40,134 nucleotides of DNA from an uncultured Succiniclasticum sp. (GCA_905233365.1 CAJODT010000014.1:1-40134), one strand, 5' to 3'. Shown: positions 8,300-17,370, numbered from the stretch's first letter. Numbers and translations: made by a program. Notes: generated from the sequence alone by a model not told the origin.

Positions 8300-9784
8300 T
8301 CACGATTTCCGGTTTATCAGATTATCCAGCGCCTGTTCGCGCAATACCTGTTTCAGCACTTTACCCGTGTTATTCCGGGGCAGATGGTCACAGAAAATAA
8401 ATTCTTTGGGAACTTTATAAGCTGCTACCTTAGAAAGCAGATATTTTCGAATCATACGCTTGTCTCTGGCGCAACCGTCTTCCGGCACAATGTAAGCACA
8501 GATGGCCTGGCCCCGCAGTTTGTCCGGGATGCCGATGACCGCAGCTTCCCTGATATCAGGATGAGCCGCCAGCACTTCTTCCACCTCACGGGGATACACG
8601 TTTTCACCACTGCTGATGATCATGTCCTTCAGCCGGTCAACAATGAAGATCCAGCCATCGTCATCCCTGTAACAAAGGTCCTCCGTGTGCAGCCAGCCGT
8701 TCCGCATTGTCCAGGCCGTTTCCTTCGGGCGGTTCCAGTAGCCCAGCATTACATTGGGACCTTTCACGCACAGTTCACCTACAGAACCAACCGGCACTTC
8801 GTTGAAATGCTCATCCACAATCTTCGTTTCCACATGGGGAATCGGCGCTCCGATGGAGCCCTGCTTATTCTTATTGATGCGGTTAAACGTCACAACCGGT
8901 GAAGCCTCTGATAAACCGTAGCCCTCCATAACATGCCGGCCGAACTTTTTTGCGAAGGCATCATATAACACAAGAGGCAACGCAGCGCCGCCGCTGACAA
9001 ACAGCGTGAAGTTAGCCAGATCCTCCGCTTCCGCGCCTTTTACAAACAGTTGATACATGGTAGGCACGCCGCACATGGTGTTGATGTGGTATTTTTTGAT
9101 CAGGTTCATAGCTTCACTGAACTGGTAAGTCTCCTGCACTACCTGCGTGGCACCCATGTACAGATTGCAGCAGACCGAACAGATCCAGCCGAAGCAATGA
9201 TACATGGGCAGTACAGTTAACGCCACATCGTTCTCTTTCATCGGTGTCAGGGACATAAAGTCCTGTGTATTGTGCACGATATTTCCCTGGCTAAGCATAG
9301 CGCCCTTTGGGCGTCCCGTCGTGCCAGAAGTATAGATAATCGCCGCCGGGCTCATTTCGTCCATCGGGTATTCGATGAGTTTCGCCCCTTTCGGCGCCGC
9401 CATGTCATCAAAAGTAAACTGCTTCAGTTCCTGTTCCCAGCCCAAGTCCAGCAAGGCCTGGTCAACATCCAGCCGGTTTTTCGTGAGCAGGATCTTCATT
9501 CCCGTATCTTTGACAATATAGGCAATTTCCGGGGCAATAAGCTGGAAATTGAAAGGCACCACGATGGCCCCTGCTTTTACCACTGCAAAATATGCTGCCA
9601 CAAACTCAGGAGAATTTTTACTGAACAGACCCACCCGGTCGCCCTGCTTTACACCCTGAGACTGCAGAAAAATCGCCCAGTCTGTAACTTTTTCGCGGAA
9701 TTCGCCATAGGTCGTGAACTCATCTTTAAAAATGAACGCAGTCTTTTTCTCCGGATGCTTTTGATAAATTTCATTTAATAACAT
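8300..9784 (-). CDS. AMP-forming fatty-acid/acyl-CoA ligase
   Basis: ANL-superfamily enzyme that activates a carboxylic acid with ATP and couples it to CoA, most like long- or medium-chain acyl-CoA synthetases. Motifs seen: IIYTSGTTGRPKGAM (P-loop), GYGLSEASPV (A5), TEDLCYRDDDGWIF and the hinge DRLKDMIISSGENVYP, and a C-terminal PRNNTGKVLK with the catalytic lysine. It has 494 residues, normal length, and no signal peptide. The ribosome site GAGG lies about seven bases before the ATG. It stands alone between nagA and the metNI operon; chain-length preference cannot be read from the sequence. Confidence 0.88.
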   Translation of the reverse strand: MLLNEIYQKHPEKKTAFIFKDEFTTYGEFREKVTDWAIFLQSQGVKQGDRVGLFSKNSPEFVAAYFAVVKAGAIVVPFNFQLIAPEIAYIVKDTGMKILLTKNRLDVDQALLDLGWEQELKQFTFDDMAAPKGAKLIEYPMDEMSPAAIIYTSGTTGRPKGAMLSQGNIVHNTQDFMSLTPMKENDVALTVLPMYHCFGWICSVCCNLYMGATQVVQETYQFSEAMNLIKKYHINTMCGVPTMYQLFVKGAEAEDLANFTLFVSGGAALPLVLYDAFAKKFGRHVMEGYGLSEASPVVTFNRINKNKQGSIGAPIPHVETKIVDEHFNEVPVGSVGELCVKGPNVMLGYWNRPKETAWTMRNGWLHTEDLCYRDDDGWIFIVDRLKDMIISSGENVYPREVEEVLAAHPDIREAAVIGIPDKLRGQAICAYIVPEDGCARDKRMIRKYLLSKVAAYKVPKEFIFCDHLPRNNTGKVLKQVLREQALDNLINRKS

Positions 9785-9828
9785 AAGAGTACCTCGCTTT
9801 TTAAATTTCTCTATAAATTATATATATT

Positions 9829-11175
9829 TTACCGGATTGCCGATTTCTTGTAAACCTCGCATCCATCCACGTAAGTACGTAAAATCGTAAAGTCTTCGTC
9901 AAAAATGACGATGTCCGCCGCCGCGCCGGGGCTCAGGCTACCAATCTTTTCAAACAATCCCAGTTCCTGGGCCGGATTCTCCGTAACCATACGCACAACT
10001 TCCGGAACCGTTGCGCCTGTATTCTCCCGGAAAAATTTCATGGCGCGGTTCAGGGTAACTACACTGCCCGCAATCGTGCCATCTTCCAGCCGGGCTGCCC
10101 CATTCTTCACATAAACGTTCTGTCCGCCCAACTCAGAAACGCCGTCAGGCATGCCGCAGGCCCGCATGGAATCGGTAATCAGTTCAATCCCTGCCGCTCC
10201 TTTTGCACGGTAAACAATCCTCTGCACTGCCGGATGCACATGCAGATTGTCCGCAATCAGCTCGCACATAACAGAACTATCCAAGGCAGCGCCCACTAAA
10301 CCGGGTTTCCGATGATGCAAGCCTGTCATGGCATTGCACAGGTGGGTAACATGGGATGCTCCCTCTTCTATCGCCTGCAACGCCATATCGTAATCCACCG
10401 CGCTATGACCTAAAGAAACGATAATATTGTGCTCCCTACATTGCGCAATAAAATCCTCTACCTTCTCCGTCTGTTCCAGCGTTTCCGGTGCCAGTACAAC
10501 AACCTGAATCACATCCGCAAAATTTTTGATAAGCGCAAAGTCAGCCTTCACAATGAACTCTTCCTTTTGCGCCCCCTTACAAGCAAGGCTGATGAACGGT
10601 CCTTCCAAGTACGCACCCAATACCTTAGCGCCTGACAACAGGCAACGATCACTTCCTGCCTGAACATCGTCAGACTGGTCTGTATCAGCAGGTTCCGATA
10701 ACCGCTTGTCAGTATTAATATTTGCTGCCAGTGCTCTCTTTTGGGAATCCTGTGCAGCCAGTAAAGGCTCATGCTTTTCATCACGGCGTCGCGTAATCAC
10801 CGTCATCTTCTCGCGAACGCATTCAAGTGCCTTATATATCGCCGGCATTTCGCAGGTCATGGTTGTGGGCAAAAAGGCAGTCACGCCAGTCTGAACCAGA
10901 AAGCGGCTCATGACTGCCAGCGTATCTCCTCCCGCGTCCATCGTGTCCGCACCGGCACAGCCGTGGATGTGCAGATTGATAAAACCCGGAGACACATAGG
11001 CGCCCTGCGCGTCTGTCAGCGTCAGGGGCTTCCCCTGCCAGCATTTTGTATTTTGCCACGCGGCGTCCAACGTTTCACGTGAAACAATTCCGGTTATTTT
11101 TCTATCAAACAAAAGGACGCAACCGTCCAAAATTTTATCACTTAATACAATACGCCCGTTGATAATTGCATGCAT
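9829..11175 (-). CDS. nagA: N-acetylglucosamine-6-phosphate deacetylase with a large insertion
   Basis: Amidohydrolase removing acetate from GlcNAc-6-P in amino-sugar recycling. Metal and substrate motifs are present: HIHGCAGADTMDA, YLEGPF, LGHSAVDYDMAL, HLCNAMTGLHHRKPGLVG, IADNLHVHP and LITDSMRACGM. I start at the ATG at 11175 (448 residues), with GGGAG nine bases upstream; the longer frame from 11253 has no ribosome site. Typical NagA proteins have about 380 residues. The extra length comes mainly from about 50 polar, low-complexity residues (roughly 128-180) just before the EGPF motif. No nagB is adjacent. Confidence 0.88.
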   Translation of the reverse strand: MHAIINGRIVLSDKILDGCVLLFDRKITGIVSRETLDAAWQNTKCWQGKPLTLTDAQGAYVSPGFINLHIHGCAGADTMDAGGDTLAVMSRFLVQTGVTAFLPTTMTCEMPAIYKALECVREKMTVITRRRDEKHEPLLAAQDSQKRALAANINTDKRLSEPADTDQSDDVQAGSDRCLLSGAKVLGAYLEGPFISLACKGAQKEEFIVKADFALIKNFADVIQVVVLAPETLEQTEKVEDFIAQCREHNIIVSLGHSAVDYDMALQAIEEGASHVTHLCNAMTGLHHRKPGLVGAALDSSVMCELIADNLHVHPAVQRIVYRAKGAAGIELITDSMRACGMPDGVSELGGQNVYVKNGAARLEDGTIAGSVVTLNRAMKFFRENTGATVPEVVRMVTENPAQELGLFEKIGSLSPGAAADIVIFDEDFTILRTYVDGCEVYKKSAIR

Positions 11176-11291
11176 GATGTTACGCTCCCGGAACACTTTA
11201 TTTCGAAACTGATGATTATAATAATTTACGCAGTTGCCGATAAATCGATTCATACTTTCTCAAAACAACGTTTCCATTTAATTGTTATTTC

Positions 11292-11320
11292 ATTATAACA
11301 TAAATAGCCCCGCCTGTTAA
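11292..11320 (-). promoter_or_regulatory. nagA promoter
   Basis: TTAACA (11315-11320), a 17-base spacer and TATAAT (11292-11297) on the minus strand, leaving an approximately 110-base leader before the chosen nagA start. Confidence 0.6.
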
Positions 11321-11371
11321 AGCTGTGCCTGCGTACAAACACCTTATGCTTCAATCAGCTCTAATTTTTCA

Positions 11372-11400
11372 TTTACAAGCAGAATTCAAAGTTTTATAAT
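11372..11400 (+). promoter_or_regulatory. Promoter of the Cache-GGDEF gene
   Basis: TTTACA (11372-11377), a 17-base spacer and TATAAT (11395-11400), followed about 68 bases later by the start codon. It diverges from the nagA promoter. Confidence 0.6.
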
Positions 11401-11467
11401 ATAATTGAGAAATTATAAGGAAAATCAGATTAATAAAAAATTGCCAGCCTGCCAAGGGGTAAAGAAA

Positions 11468-13204
11468 ATGCATTCCATTCGATTTAAAATTACCGCAATG
11501 ACCATTGCGGCAATTCTGACCAGCCTTCTGGCTTTTATTATAATCGGCTTTTTCACCCTCGGAAAAGAAAGTGACCGGAGCTCGGTAGAAAAGATGAATC
11601 TGCTGAGTCAGAATGCGGAGAAAACGGCAGACGCACGTCTTAATAGCCTTAAAACGGCAGTAGATATGACCGCCCATATTGCCGGCCATTCCCTGGACGC
11701 CGTTAACCTGAAAGACTATGGTTTATCAGCAGAGTGCGTCACAGCAACCAGTCGTACGCCGGAACAGATGAAACAGCTGGACGCCTTTATGCAAAAGCAC
11801 TGCCAGGAAGTACAGCAGGCTTTCAGCAATACTGCTGATTTTACCAGCGGCATCGTAAGCTATTATTACTATATTAATCCGGAAATCGGCTCATCGGAAC
11901 ACGGCTTCTTTTATTCAAAGATTGGCAAATCATCTTTTGTTAAAAATCATTCGTTGATTGCAGTCCATCCGGATCCCGGCGACAAAGAGAACAGCGCCTG
12001 GTATTTTGAACCGGTATCACAGGGCAGGGCCTGCTGGGTCGGTCCCTATAAGGCTCATCTTCTGGGTAAATTGCCTACGGTTTCCTACGTTGTTCCCATC
12101 TATAATTACGGAGTGCTGATTGGCGTGCTGGGCATGGATACCCTGTTTTACAGCATAACATCGCCAATTCAGGCCATGCGGGTCTATAATACCGGTTTCG
12201 CCTTCCTGCTTAACGACAAAGGCCGTATCATTTTCCATCCCACCATATCGGCAGGCAAGACGTTGGAAGAAGTCAGCAGCGACCTCAATCCGGAAATATT
12301 CCAAACTCCGAACAATGGTAATAAACTGATCCGCTATACCGTGGAAGGAGAACAACGCCAGCTTTCCTTTACCACACTGTCCAACGGAATGAAGCTGGTA
12401 GTGACAGCGCCGACGGAGGAAATTTTTGCTTCACTGCGGCAGTCAACACGTTTTATCCTGTTGGCAGCCATCGCTATCCTTGCCGCATTTATTGTGGCCA
12501 CCCTGTTTATTGCGGGAGCGCTGACCAAACCGTTGCTACAGCTTGCCAACGCATCCCAGAAACTGTCCGCAGGAAATTTTGACGCAGAACTGGACTATGA
12601 AGGCGATGATGAGGTTGGCATCGTGACCCGCTCCTTCCGGCAGATGCGGGACCATCTGAAGCTGTATATCAGCGACCTGAACAGCCGGGCCTATTCGGAT
12701 GCCCTGACAGGAATCAAAAACAAGGGCGCCTTTGATATTTATGTGGGACGCCTGAACAACAGCATCCACCTGAATGCGGAAAACGGTGGTCCGGAGTTTG
12801 CCGTTGTCATGTTCGACTGTAACTGGCTAAAACAAATCAATGATGCCTATGGTCACGAACGGGGTGATGCCTACTTGCGCACAGCCAGTCGGGCGATCTG
12901 CCAGACCTTTACCCACAGTCCGGTGTTCCGTCTGGGAGGCGATGAATTTGCCGCCCTGCTGCAGGGTACTGATTACAAACACCGTGATGAATTGATGCAT
13001 GCCTTTGATAAAAAGGCGGAGGAAGTAGATGCCGCTGTCTCCAATCCCTGGGAGAAAGTGGATGTAGCCAAAGGGATCGCCGTGTTCCAGCCGGGCGCCG
13101 ATGACGGTGTGGAACAGGTTCTGCGCCGGGCAGACGAGCAGATGTACAGGGACAAGAAGAAACTCAAACTTTCGGAAGTACCGCCTCTGCCTGCTTTTAG
13201 TTAA
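11468..13204 (+). CDS. Membrane diguanylate cyclase: Cache sensor, HAMP, GGDEF
   Basis: Predicted to make cyclic-di-GMP in response to an extracytoplasmic ligand. Layout: transmembrane helix at about residues 7-29, a roughly 290-residue outside region typical of a double Cache domain, a second helix at about 328-352, HAMP, then GGDEF with an intact RLGGDEF at about residue 490. The inhibitory RxxD site is absent at the expected position upstream, so classical product inhibition is unlikely. I start at the ATG at 11468 (578 residues), which follows AAGGGG; the frame from 11405 lacks a ribosome site. It is monocistronic, between its own promoter and terminator. Confidence 0.88.
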   Translation: MHSIRFKITAMTIAAILTSLLAFIIIGFFTLGKESDRSSVEKMNLLSQNAEKTADARLNSLKTAVDMTAHIAGHSLDAVNLKDYGLSAECVTATSRTPEQMKQLDAFMQKHCQEVQQAFSNTADFTSGIVSYYYYINPEIGSSEHGFFYSKIGKSSFVKNHSLIAVHPDPGDKENSAWYFEPVSQGRACWVGPYKAHLLGKLPTVSYVVPIYNYGVLIGVLGMDTLFYSITSPIQAMRVYNTGFAFLLNDKGRIIFHPTISAGKTLEEVSSDLNPEIFQTPNNGNKLIRYTVEGEQRQLSFTTLSNGMKLVVTAPTEEIFASLRQSTRFILLAAIAILAAFIVATLFIAGALTKPLLQLANASQKLSAGNFDAELDYEGDDEVGIVTRSFRQMRDHLKLYISDLNSRAYSDALTGIKNKGAFDIYVGRLNNSIHLNAENGGPEFAVVMFDCNWLKQINDAYGHERGDAYLRTASRAICQTFTHSPVFRLGGDEFAALLQGTDYKHRDELMHAFDKKAEEVDAAVSNPWEKVDVAKGIAVFQPGADDGVEQVLRRADEQMYRDKKKLKLSEVPPLPAFS

Positions 13205-13230
13205 ATTTGTAACTGATATTGGACAGCAAA

Positions 13231-13276
13231 AGCCGGGACATATCCCTAAAGGATACGCCCCGGCTCTTTCATTTTT
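13231..13276. terminator. Terminator between the GGDEF gene and the M23 gene
   Basis: AGCCGGG pairs with CCCGGCT, and inner TATCC pairs with GGATA, followed on the plus strand by a T-rich run. It separates two convergent genes and probably works for both. Confidence 0.75.
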
Positions 13277-13290
13277 GATGTTATCACTAT

Positions 13291-14268
13291 TTACTTTGCT
13301 TTCTTCAACATATACAGTGGGTCAATATTTTCCCCGTCCACAAATACTTCAAAATGCAGGTGGGGCCCGGTGCTATAGCCGGTACTGCCCACAAAGCCGA
13401 TAATCTCGCCTTTTCGCACCTGCTGCCCCGTCGTTACGGCAATACCGCTCATATGACCGTAAGCGCTTTCATAGCCATTCCCATGGCGGATCTTTACAAA
13501 TTGTCCGTAGCCTCCGTTCCAGCCGGCCATCTCCACGGTTCCCATAGCTGCGGCGTACACAGGCGTGCCGATATCCACAGCAATATCCAGACCGGGATGC
13601 CAGTCGAAGCCGCCGTTGATGGGACCCGTCCGTCCGCCGTACAGAGAACTGATAACGCCCCCGTCCGTAGGCCACAGGTCCGGCAGAATGGACAGTCGGT
13701 TGTTCCGCCCTTCAATAATTGTCAGTAGTTCGTGCATGTTTTTTTTCTGCCGGTCGATCTGGGCTGTCAGGTTTTTATTCTGTGCCGCCGCCACATCCAG
13801 CATGCTGATATCCGCGCCGGGACCTCCCTTGCCGCTGTAAGACGGGTCTGTAGATTTGACGCCCTGCTTCGCTCCGATAGAATCAAGGCTGTCGGAAAAA
13901 TCTTTGTCCCCACTGTTTTGAATCACCGCGCGGCGCAGTTTCGTTTCCAGGGTATGGATCTCGCTCATGTCCCGCAGCATCTTTTCGTTATCATCCAGAA
14001 GGGACTGAAGCTTCGCTTCCTGTTCCGATTTATGGTCAAGGTATTCCTGGTACGCCGTCTTATCAATCTGAGAGTGATGATACTGCCAGCCGTAAAAACC
14101 GGCAGCCCCAGCCAGGCAGACAAAGACAACAGTAAAGAGGCCCGCAAAGGTTATCGCCTTTTTGCGGGGAATTGAAAAAACTTTATTCTTACCGTCGCCT
14201 TGCGGAATTGATAACACGATTTCCGGCTCTGTATTTATTTCCTGCAATTCGTTCTTTTCTTCTTCCAT
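13291..14268 (-). CDS. Membrane-anchored M23 (LytM-type) metallopeptidase
   Basis: Envelope peptidoglycan endopeptidase, or a degenerate activator of amidases. Its 325 residues comprise a short cytoplasmic stretch, one transmembrane helix at about residues 35-55, a coiled-coil region (about 60-110) and a C-terminal M23 domain. Zinc-site motifs are intact: HPGLDIAVD, then GHMSG and the HLHFEV segment. The ribosome site GGTGAGG is close to the ATG. It follows the SpoVB/MurJ-like flippase by 102 bases on the same strand, so the two likely form an envelope operon. Confidence 0.88.
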   Translation of the reverse strand: MEEEKNELQEINTEPEIVLSIPQGDGKNKVFSIPRKKAITFAGLFTVVFVCLAGAAGFYGWQYHHSQIDKTAYQEYLDHKSEQEAKLQSLLDDNEKMLRDMSEIHTLETKLRRAVIQNSGDKDFSDSLDSIGAKQGVKSTDPSYSGKGGPGADISMLDVAAAQNKNLTAQIDRQKKNMHELLTIIEGRNNRLSILPDLWPTDGGVISSLYGGRTGPINGGFDWHPGLDIAVDIGTPVYAAAMGTVEMAGWNGGYGQFVKIRHGNGYESAYGHMSGIAVTTGQQVRKGEIIGFVGSTGYSTGPHLHFEVFVDGENIDPLYMLKKAK

Positions 14269-14370
14269 GTCCTCACCAGTATTTCAGAGTTCTGCTATTT
14301 CTACGTCTGGCTTTTGCAAAAACAGTATATGCAAAACTCGTGACGATTTTATGTCTCCGCCAATATTCTT

Positions 14371-15969
14371 TTAATCTTTAAACGCGCCCAGTTTCTGCCC
14401 GATATGCAGGATACGGTTGCCAAGATATGGCAGGCTTTCCAGGTCTTCTCTCGTAACACCGCCGATGGCCGTTAACACCCCGCCGTATACGACAATGACA
14501 ACAGGAATACACAACAGAAGGACCCAGCCGCCCAGACCGGAGGCCACATACAGCACGCCCTGAACCGCCGCCCCCATGACCCCGGCTGCCACCATCGGTT
14601 TCAAAAAACCGGAAGCAGACATCTTATACCCGGTCAGCTTATAAATAAAGTACATATTGATCAACGCTGCAACGCCGAAATCAGCTACCGTAGCCATGGC
14701 TGAGCCACGAATCCCCAGCCAGGGAATGGCTGTCAGCGTCCAGTTCAGGCAGACTTTCACTACGCAAGCCACAATCATATTGAGGACCGGGATGCTGGTG
14801 CGACCCATGCCCTGCAATACCGCCGTACTCACCTGATGCATACCCAGCAGCACGATACCGATGCTCATGGCCTGAATAGCAGGCGCGGCACCGGGGGCAT
14901 TATAAATCAGCCCGGCCACTTTTTCTGCCAAACAGAACAGTCCAACAAAACAAGGGAAAGTCACGATCATAGCAACACGGAATGCCACACCGGTCTTGTG
15001 CCGGATATTATCCTGCCCGCCCAGGGCGCGCGCTTCCGAAATGGCTGGCACCAGGCTGATAGCCAACGCCGCTGTAAAAATAGTAGACAGGTTCACCAAC
15101 GGCACCGCCATGCCTGTCAGGTAACCGAACAGCTCTGTAGCGTGACGCACATCAAAACCCGCCACTTCCAACCGCTGAGGCACAATCAGCAGATCCAGGT
15201 TAGCCACGATGGGAAGCATCAGGCTGGTAAGGGAAACCGGCAGTGCAAGCTTTAGCAAACGTGAAATAATGGAAGATGAAGTCTCCTGCACTGCGTCCGG
15301 ATTTTGCAAATCCTGCTTCGCTTTCAGATCACTTTTCAGACGCTGATAGAAATACATCAGCACCAGCAGCGCACAGAACGCGCCGGCGCCCGCTCCCATA
15401 CTGGCGCCGCCCGCTGCCGCAGCCAGACCCTGGGGCAGGAAATAGGAAGCGAAAAACAGCATGGTCACAACCCGTACCATCTGCTCAGTAATTTCAGAAC
15501 AGGCGGTGGGCGTCATAATTTGCCAGCCCTGCAGGTAACCGCGGAAGCTGGCCAGAAATGTTACAAAAAATACTGCCGGGGCCAGGGCTATGATGGAATA
15601 ATACGCCCGGGCATCCCGGATAAATTGCCAGTCAATCAGCTTCCGGGCGCCAAAGAACAATGCGAGGGAAAACACCAAACCCGTTACGAATAACAGGCGC
15701 AGGGTAACATGAAAGACACGTTCCGCACCTTTGAAGTCGTTTTGGGCAACCTTCTCCGCTGTTACGATAGAAATTGCTACTGGTATTCCCGCTGAGGAAA
15801 CGGTGATTGCCATCAGGTAAATGGGAAAACCCATCTGGTACAGACCAATACCTTCCCCGCCCAGCACACGGCTCAGCAATATCCAGTTTAATGCGCCGAT
15901 GACCTTGACCACGATACTGGAAACGGTCAGAATCAGCGTACCTTTCAGAAAACGGTTATCGCTATTCAT
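14371..15969 (-). CDS. Polysaccharide/lipid flippase of the SpoVB/MurJ (MOP) superfamily
   Basis: A 532-residue integral membrane protein with about 14 hydrophobic helices, characteristic of the MVF/polysaccharide-transport branch. The N-terminus FLKGTLILTVSSIVVKVIGA and the early GEGIGLYQMGFPIY segment are typical of SpoVB-like proteins in Firmicutes. It probably flips a lipid-linked envelope precursor such as lipid II across the inner membrane; the substrate is inference. AAGGAG lies six bases before the ATG, and a sigmaA-like promoter lies about 40 bases upstream. It probably forms an operon with the following M23 peptidase. Confidence 0.85.
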   Translation of the reverse strand: MNSDNRFLKGTLILTVSSIVVKVIGALNWILLSRVLGGEGIGLYQMGFPIYLMAITVSSAGIPVAISIVTAEKVAQNDFKGAERVFHVTLRLLFVTGLVFSLALFFGARKLIDWQFIRDARAYYSIIALAPAVFFVTFLASFRGYLQGWQIMTPTACSEITEQMVRVVTMLFFASYFLPQGLAAAAGGASMGAGAGAFCALLVLMYFYQRLKSDLKAKQDLQNPDAVQETSSSIISRLLKLALPVSLTSLMLPIVANLDLLIVPQRLEVAGFDVRHATELFGYLTGMAVPLVNLSTIFTAALAISLVPAISEARALGGQDNIRHKTGVAFRVAMIVTFPCFVGLFCLAEKVAGLIYNAPGAAPAIQAMSIGIVLLGMHQVSTAVLQGMGRTSIPVLNMIVACVVKVCLNWTLTAIPWLGIRGSAMATVADFGVAALINMYFIYKLTGYKMSASGFLKPMVAAGVMGAAVQGVLYVASGLGGWVLLLCIPVVIVVYGGVLTAIGGVTREDLESLPYLGNRILHIGQKLGAFKD

Positions 15970-16007
15970 CAGCTTCTCCTTAAAAATGCAAACAAAGATA
16001 CATGATA

Positions 16008-16036
16008 ATATTATCGTTTTTATCCGCTTTTGACAA
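16008..16036 (-). promoter_or_regulatory. Promoter of the flippase-M23 operon
   Basis: TTGTCA (16031-16036), a 17-base spacer and TAATAT (16008-16013) on the minus strand. The rest of the 332-base gap (16040-16190) shows nothing I can name apart from the rubrerythrin promoter. Confidence 0.6.
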
Positions 16037-16199
16037 GCATTTCATGGGGTTTTTTATAATTCGTTACCAAATTTGCCTGCGATACCGATGAAAAAACCGT
16101 GTACTTCTTCCGATGTACCGGGAACGGTCCCCCTCTTTCTTTGGCGTAATCAATCAGCAAAATACTACTTTGGTACAGATTAATTCACAAATTGTTTCG

Positions 16200-16228
16200 T
16201 TGACAGGGGTTCCCCGCAATGCTATACT
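16200..16228 (+). promoter_or_regulatory. Rubrerythrin promoter
   Basis: TTGACA (16200-16205), a 17-base spacer and TATACT (16223-16228), a near-consensus promoter. The spacer opens with GGGGTTCCCC. No PerR-type box was recognised. Confidence 0.75.
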
Positions 16229-16301
16229 TTTTTTACGAGGAACGGTAGTATCCGTACCATAGAGATATTTAATGTATTAAAAAGATACGGAGGTAATCAT
16301 C

Positions 16302-16844
16302 ATGAAAAAATTCGTATGTTCCGTTTGCGGCTATGTGTATGAAGGAGCCGAACCCCCGGCAAAATGCCCCCAGTGCGGCGCTCCTGCTTCCAAATTTGTA
16401 GAGCAGGCCGGCGATATGACCTGGGCTGCTGAACATGTTGTAGGCGTAGCCGCTGATGTTCCCGAAGATATTAAAGCCGACCTGCGTGCCAACTTCAACG
16501 GCGAATGCACCGAAGTAGGCATGTACCTGGCTATGGCCCGCGTTGCGTTCCGGGAAGGCTATCCGGAAATCGGCCTGTACTGGGAAAAGGCTGCTTATGA
16601 AGAAGCCGAGCACGCTGCCAAATTTGCGGAACTGTTAGGCGAAGTTATTACCGACAGCACCAAAAAAAATCTGGAAATGCGCGTAGAAGCTGAAAACGGC
16701 GCAACCGCCGGCAAGACCGACCTGGCAAAACGTGCCAAAGCATTGAATCTGGACGCGATCCATGATACCGTTCATGAAATGGCCCGTGACGAAGCCCGCC
16801 ATGGCAAAGCATTCAAAGGTTTGCTGGAGCGTTACTTCAAATAA
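16302..16844 (+). CDS. Reverse rubrerythrin (N-terminal rubredoxin-like domain)
   Basis: Cytoplasmic peroxide-detoxifying diiron protein. The rubredoxin-like Fe(Cys)4 domain comes first, with CSVCGY and CPQCG (Cys6, Cys9, Cys23, Cys26). It is followed by the four-helix ferritin-like diiron domain, with [17 protein letters not shown] and DEARHGKAF contributing the Glu/His ligands. This order is that of reverse rubrerythrins, known in anaerobic Firmicutes as NADH-driven peroxidases. It has 180 residues, an AGGAGG-type site (ACGGAGG) before the ATG, its own strong promoter and a strong terminator, so it is monocistronic and probably highly expressed. Confidence 0.93.
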   Translation: MKKFVCSVCGYVYEGAEPPAKCPQCGAPASKFVEQAGDMTWAAEHVVGVAADVPEDIKADLRANFNGECTEVGMYLAMARVAFREGYPEIGLYWEKAAYEEAEHAAKFAELLGEVITDSTKKNLEMRVEAENGATAGKTDLAKRAKALNLDAIHDTVHEMARDEARHGKAFKGLLERYFK

Positions 16845-16858
16845 TATTTCAACAGCAC

Positions 16859-16897
16859 AAAACCGGCTTTCCCGTTTGGGGAAGCCGGTTTCTTCGT
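16859..16897 (+). terminator. Rubrerythrin terminator
   Basis: AACCGGCTTTCCC and GGGGAAGCCGGTT form a perfect 13-base stem with a short loop, followed by a pyrimidine-rich tail. Confidence 0.85.
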
Positions 16898-16932
16898 TAA
16901 TCACGCTTTCTTATGATTTCAGCCGGGCCTGC

Positions 16933-16962
16933 TTGACAATTTTACTGAAACTTATATATAAT
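16933..16962 (+). promoter_or_regulatory. tRNA-Pro promoter
   Basis: TTGACA (16933-16938), an 18-base spacer and TATAAT (16957-16962), about 38 bases upstream of the tRNA gene. Confidence 0.75.
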
Positions 16963-16999
16963 AGCAGTGCTTACATCAATAAAGTTGTAAGCACTATGT

Positions 17000-17076
17000 C
17001 GGGGCATAGCGCAGTTTGGTAGCGCACCTGCCTTGGGAGCAGGGGGTCGCAGGTTCAAATCCTGCTGCTCCGACCA
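17000..17076 (+). tRNA. tRNA-Pro (anticodon TGG)
   Basis: A complete 77-base cloverleaf: acceptor stem CGGGGCA/TGCTCCG with one G-U pair, D-arm GCGC, anticodon stem CCTGC/GCAGG with loop CTTGGGA (anticodon TGG), T-arm GCAGG-TTCAAAT-CCTGC and encoded CCA. The 3' half from 17031 is repeated at 23139-23184, so this gene is the attachment site of an integrated element. Its present 3' half came in with that element. Confidence 0.97.
17031..17076 (+). repeat. attL: tRNA-Pro 3' half, direct repeat
   Basis: This 46-base stretch recurs at 23139-23184 with two mismatches, both in the T-loop (TTCAAAT here, TTCGAGT there). Identity starts exactly at CCTTGGGAGC in the anticodon region and ends at the CCA, the usual extent for a tyrosine-recombinase tRNA site. 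Confidence 0.92.
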
Positions 17077-17085
17077 CAAAAATAA

Positions 17086-17127
17086 CCTCTCAGAGCCAGT
17101 AATAAAGCGGTTCTGAGAGGATTTTTA
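17086..17127 (+). terminator. Element-borne terminator for the rebuilt tRNA-Pro
   Basis: CCTCTCAGAGCC pairs with GGTTCTGAGAGG (12 bases with one G-U), followed by ATTTTTATTT. It lies nine bases after the tRNA CCA, just inside the element. Confidence 0.85.
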
Positions 17128-17172
17128 TTTGCATTATGCACTTTAACTTGCGAAAGAGAAAAAGCCGAAAAC

Positions 17173-17214
17173 GTACCCAAAATCATACAAAACATACCCA
17201 AAAATGTACCCAAA
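17173..17214. repeat. Candidate integrase arm-type sites, left end
   Basis: TACCCAAA motifs start at 17174, 17195 and 17207, with a degenerate copy near 17185, mostly about 12 bases (one helical turn) apart. The 23-base block at 17192-17214 recurs identically, in the same orientation, at 23066-23088 near the other end. Integrases with an N-terminal arm-binding domain, as here, bind such repeats. Confidence 0.6.
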
Positions 17215-17370
17215 AAAGAAAGCCCTTTTCTTTTTCTTCACTATCTGCTTTTCAGGCTTCCACATTTGCGTTTTAAGGCGTGTTCCGCATCCTGTTAGTA
17301 TAAATCCTTGCGTCAATCCTCAAAACGCTGTCAAAAACGATTTTACGCAGTCGATATTTTCAGACAGACA

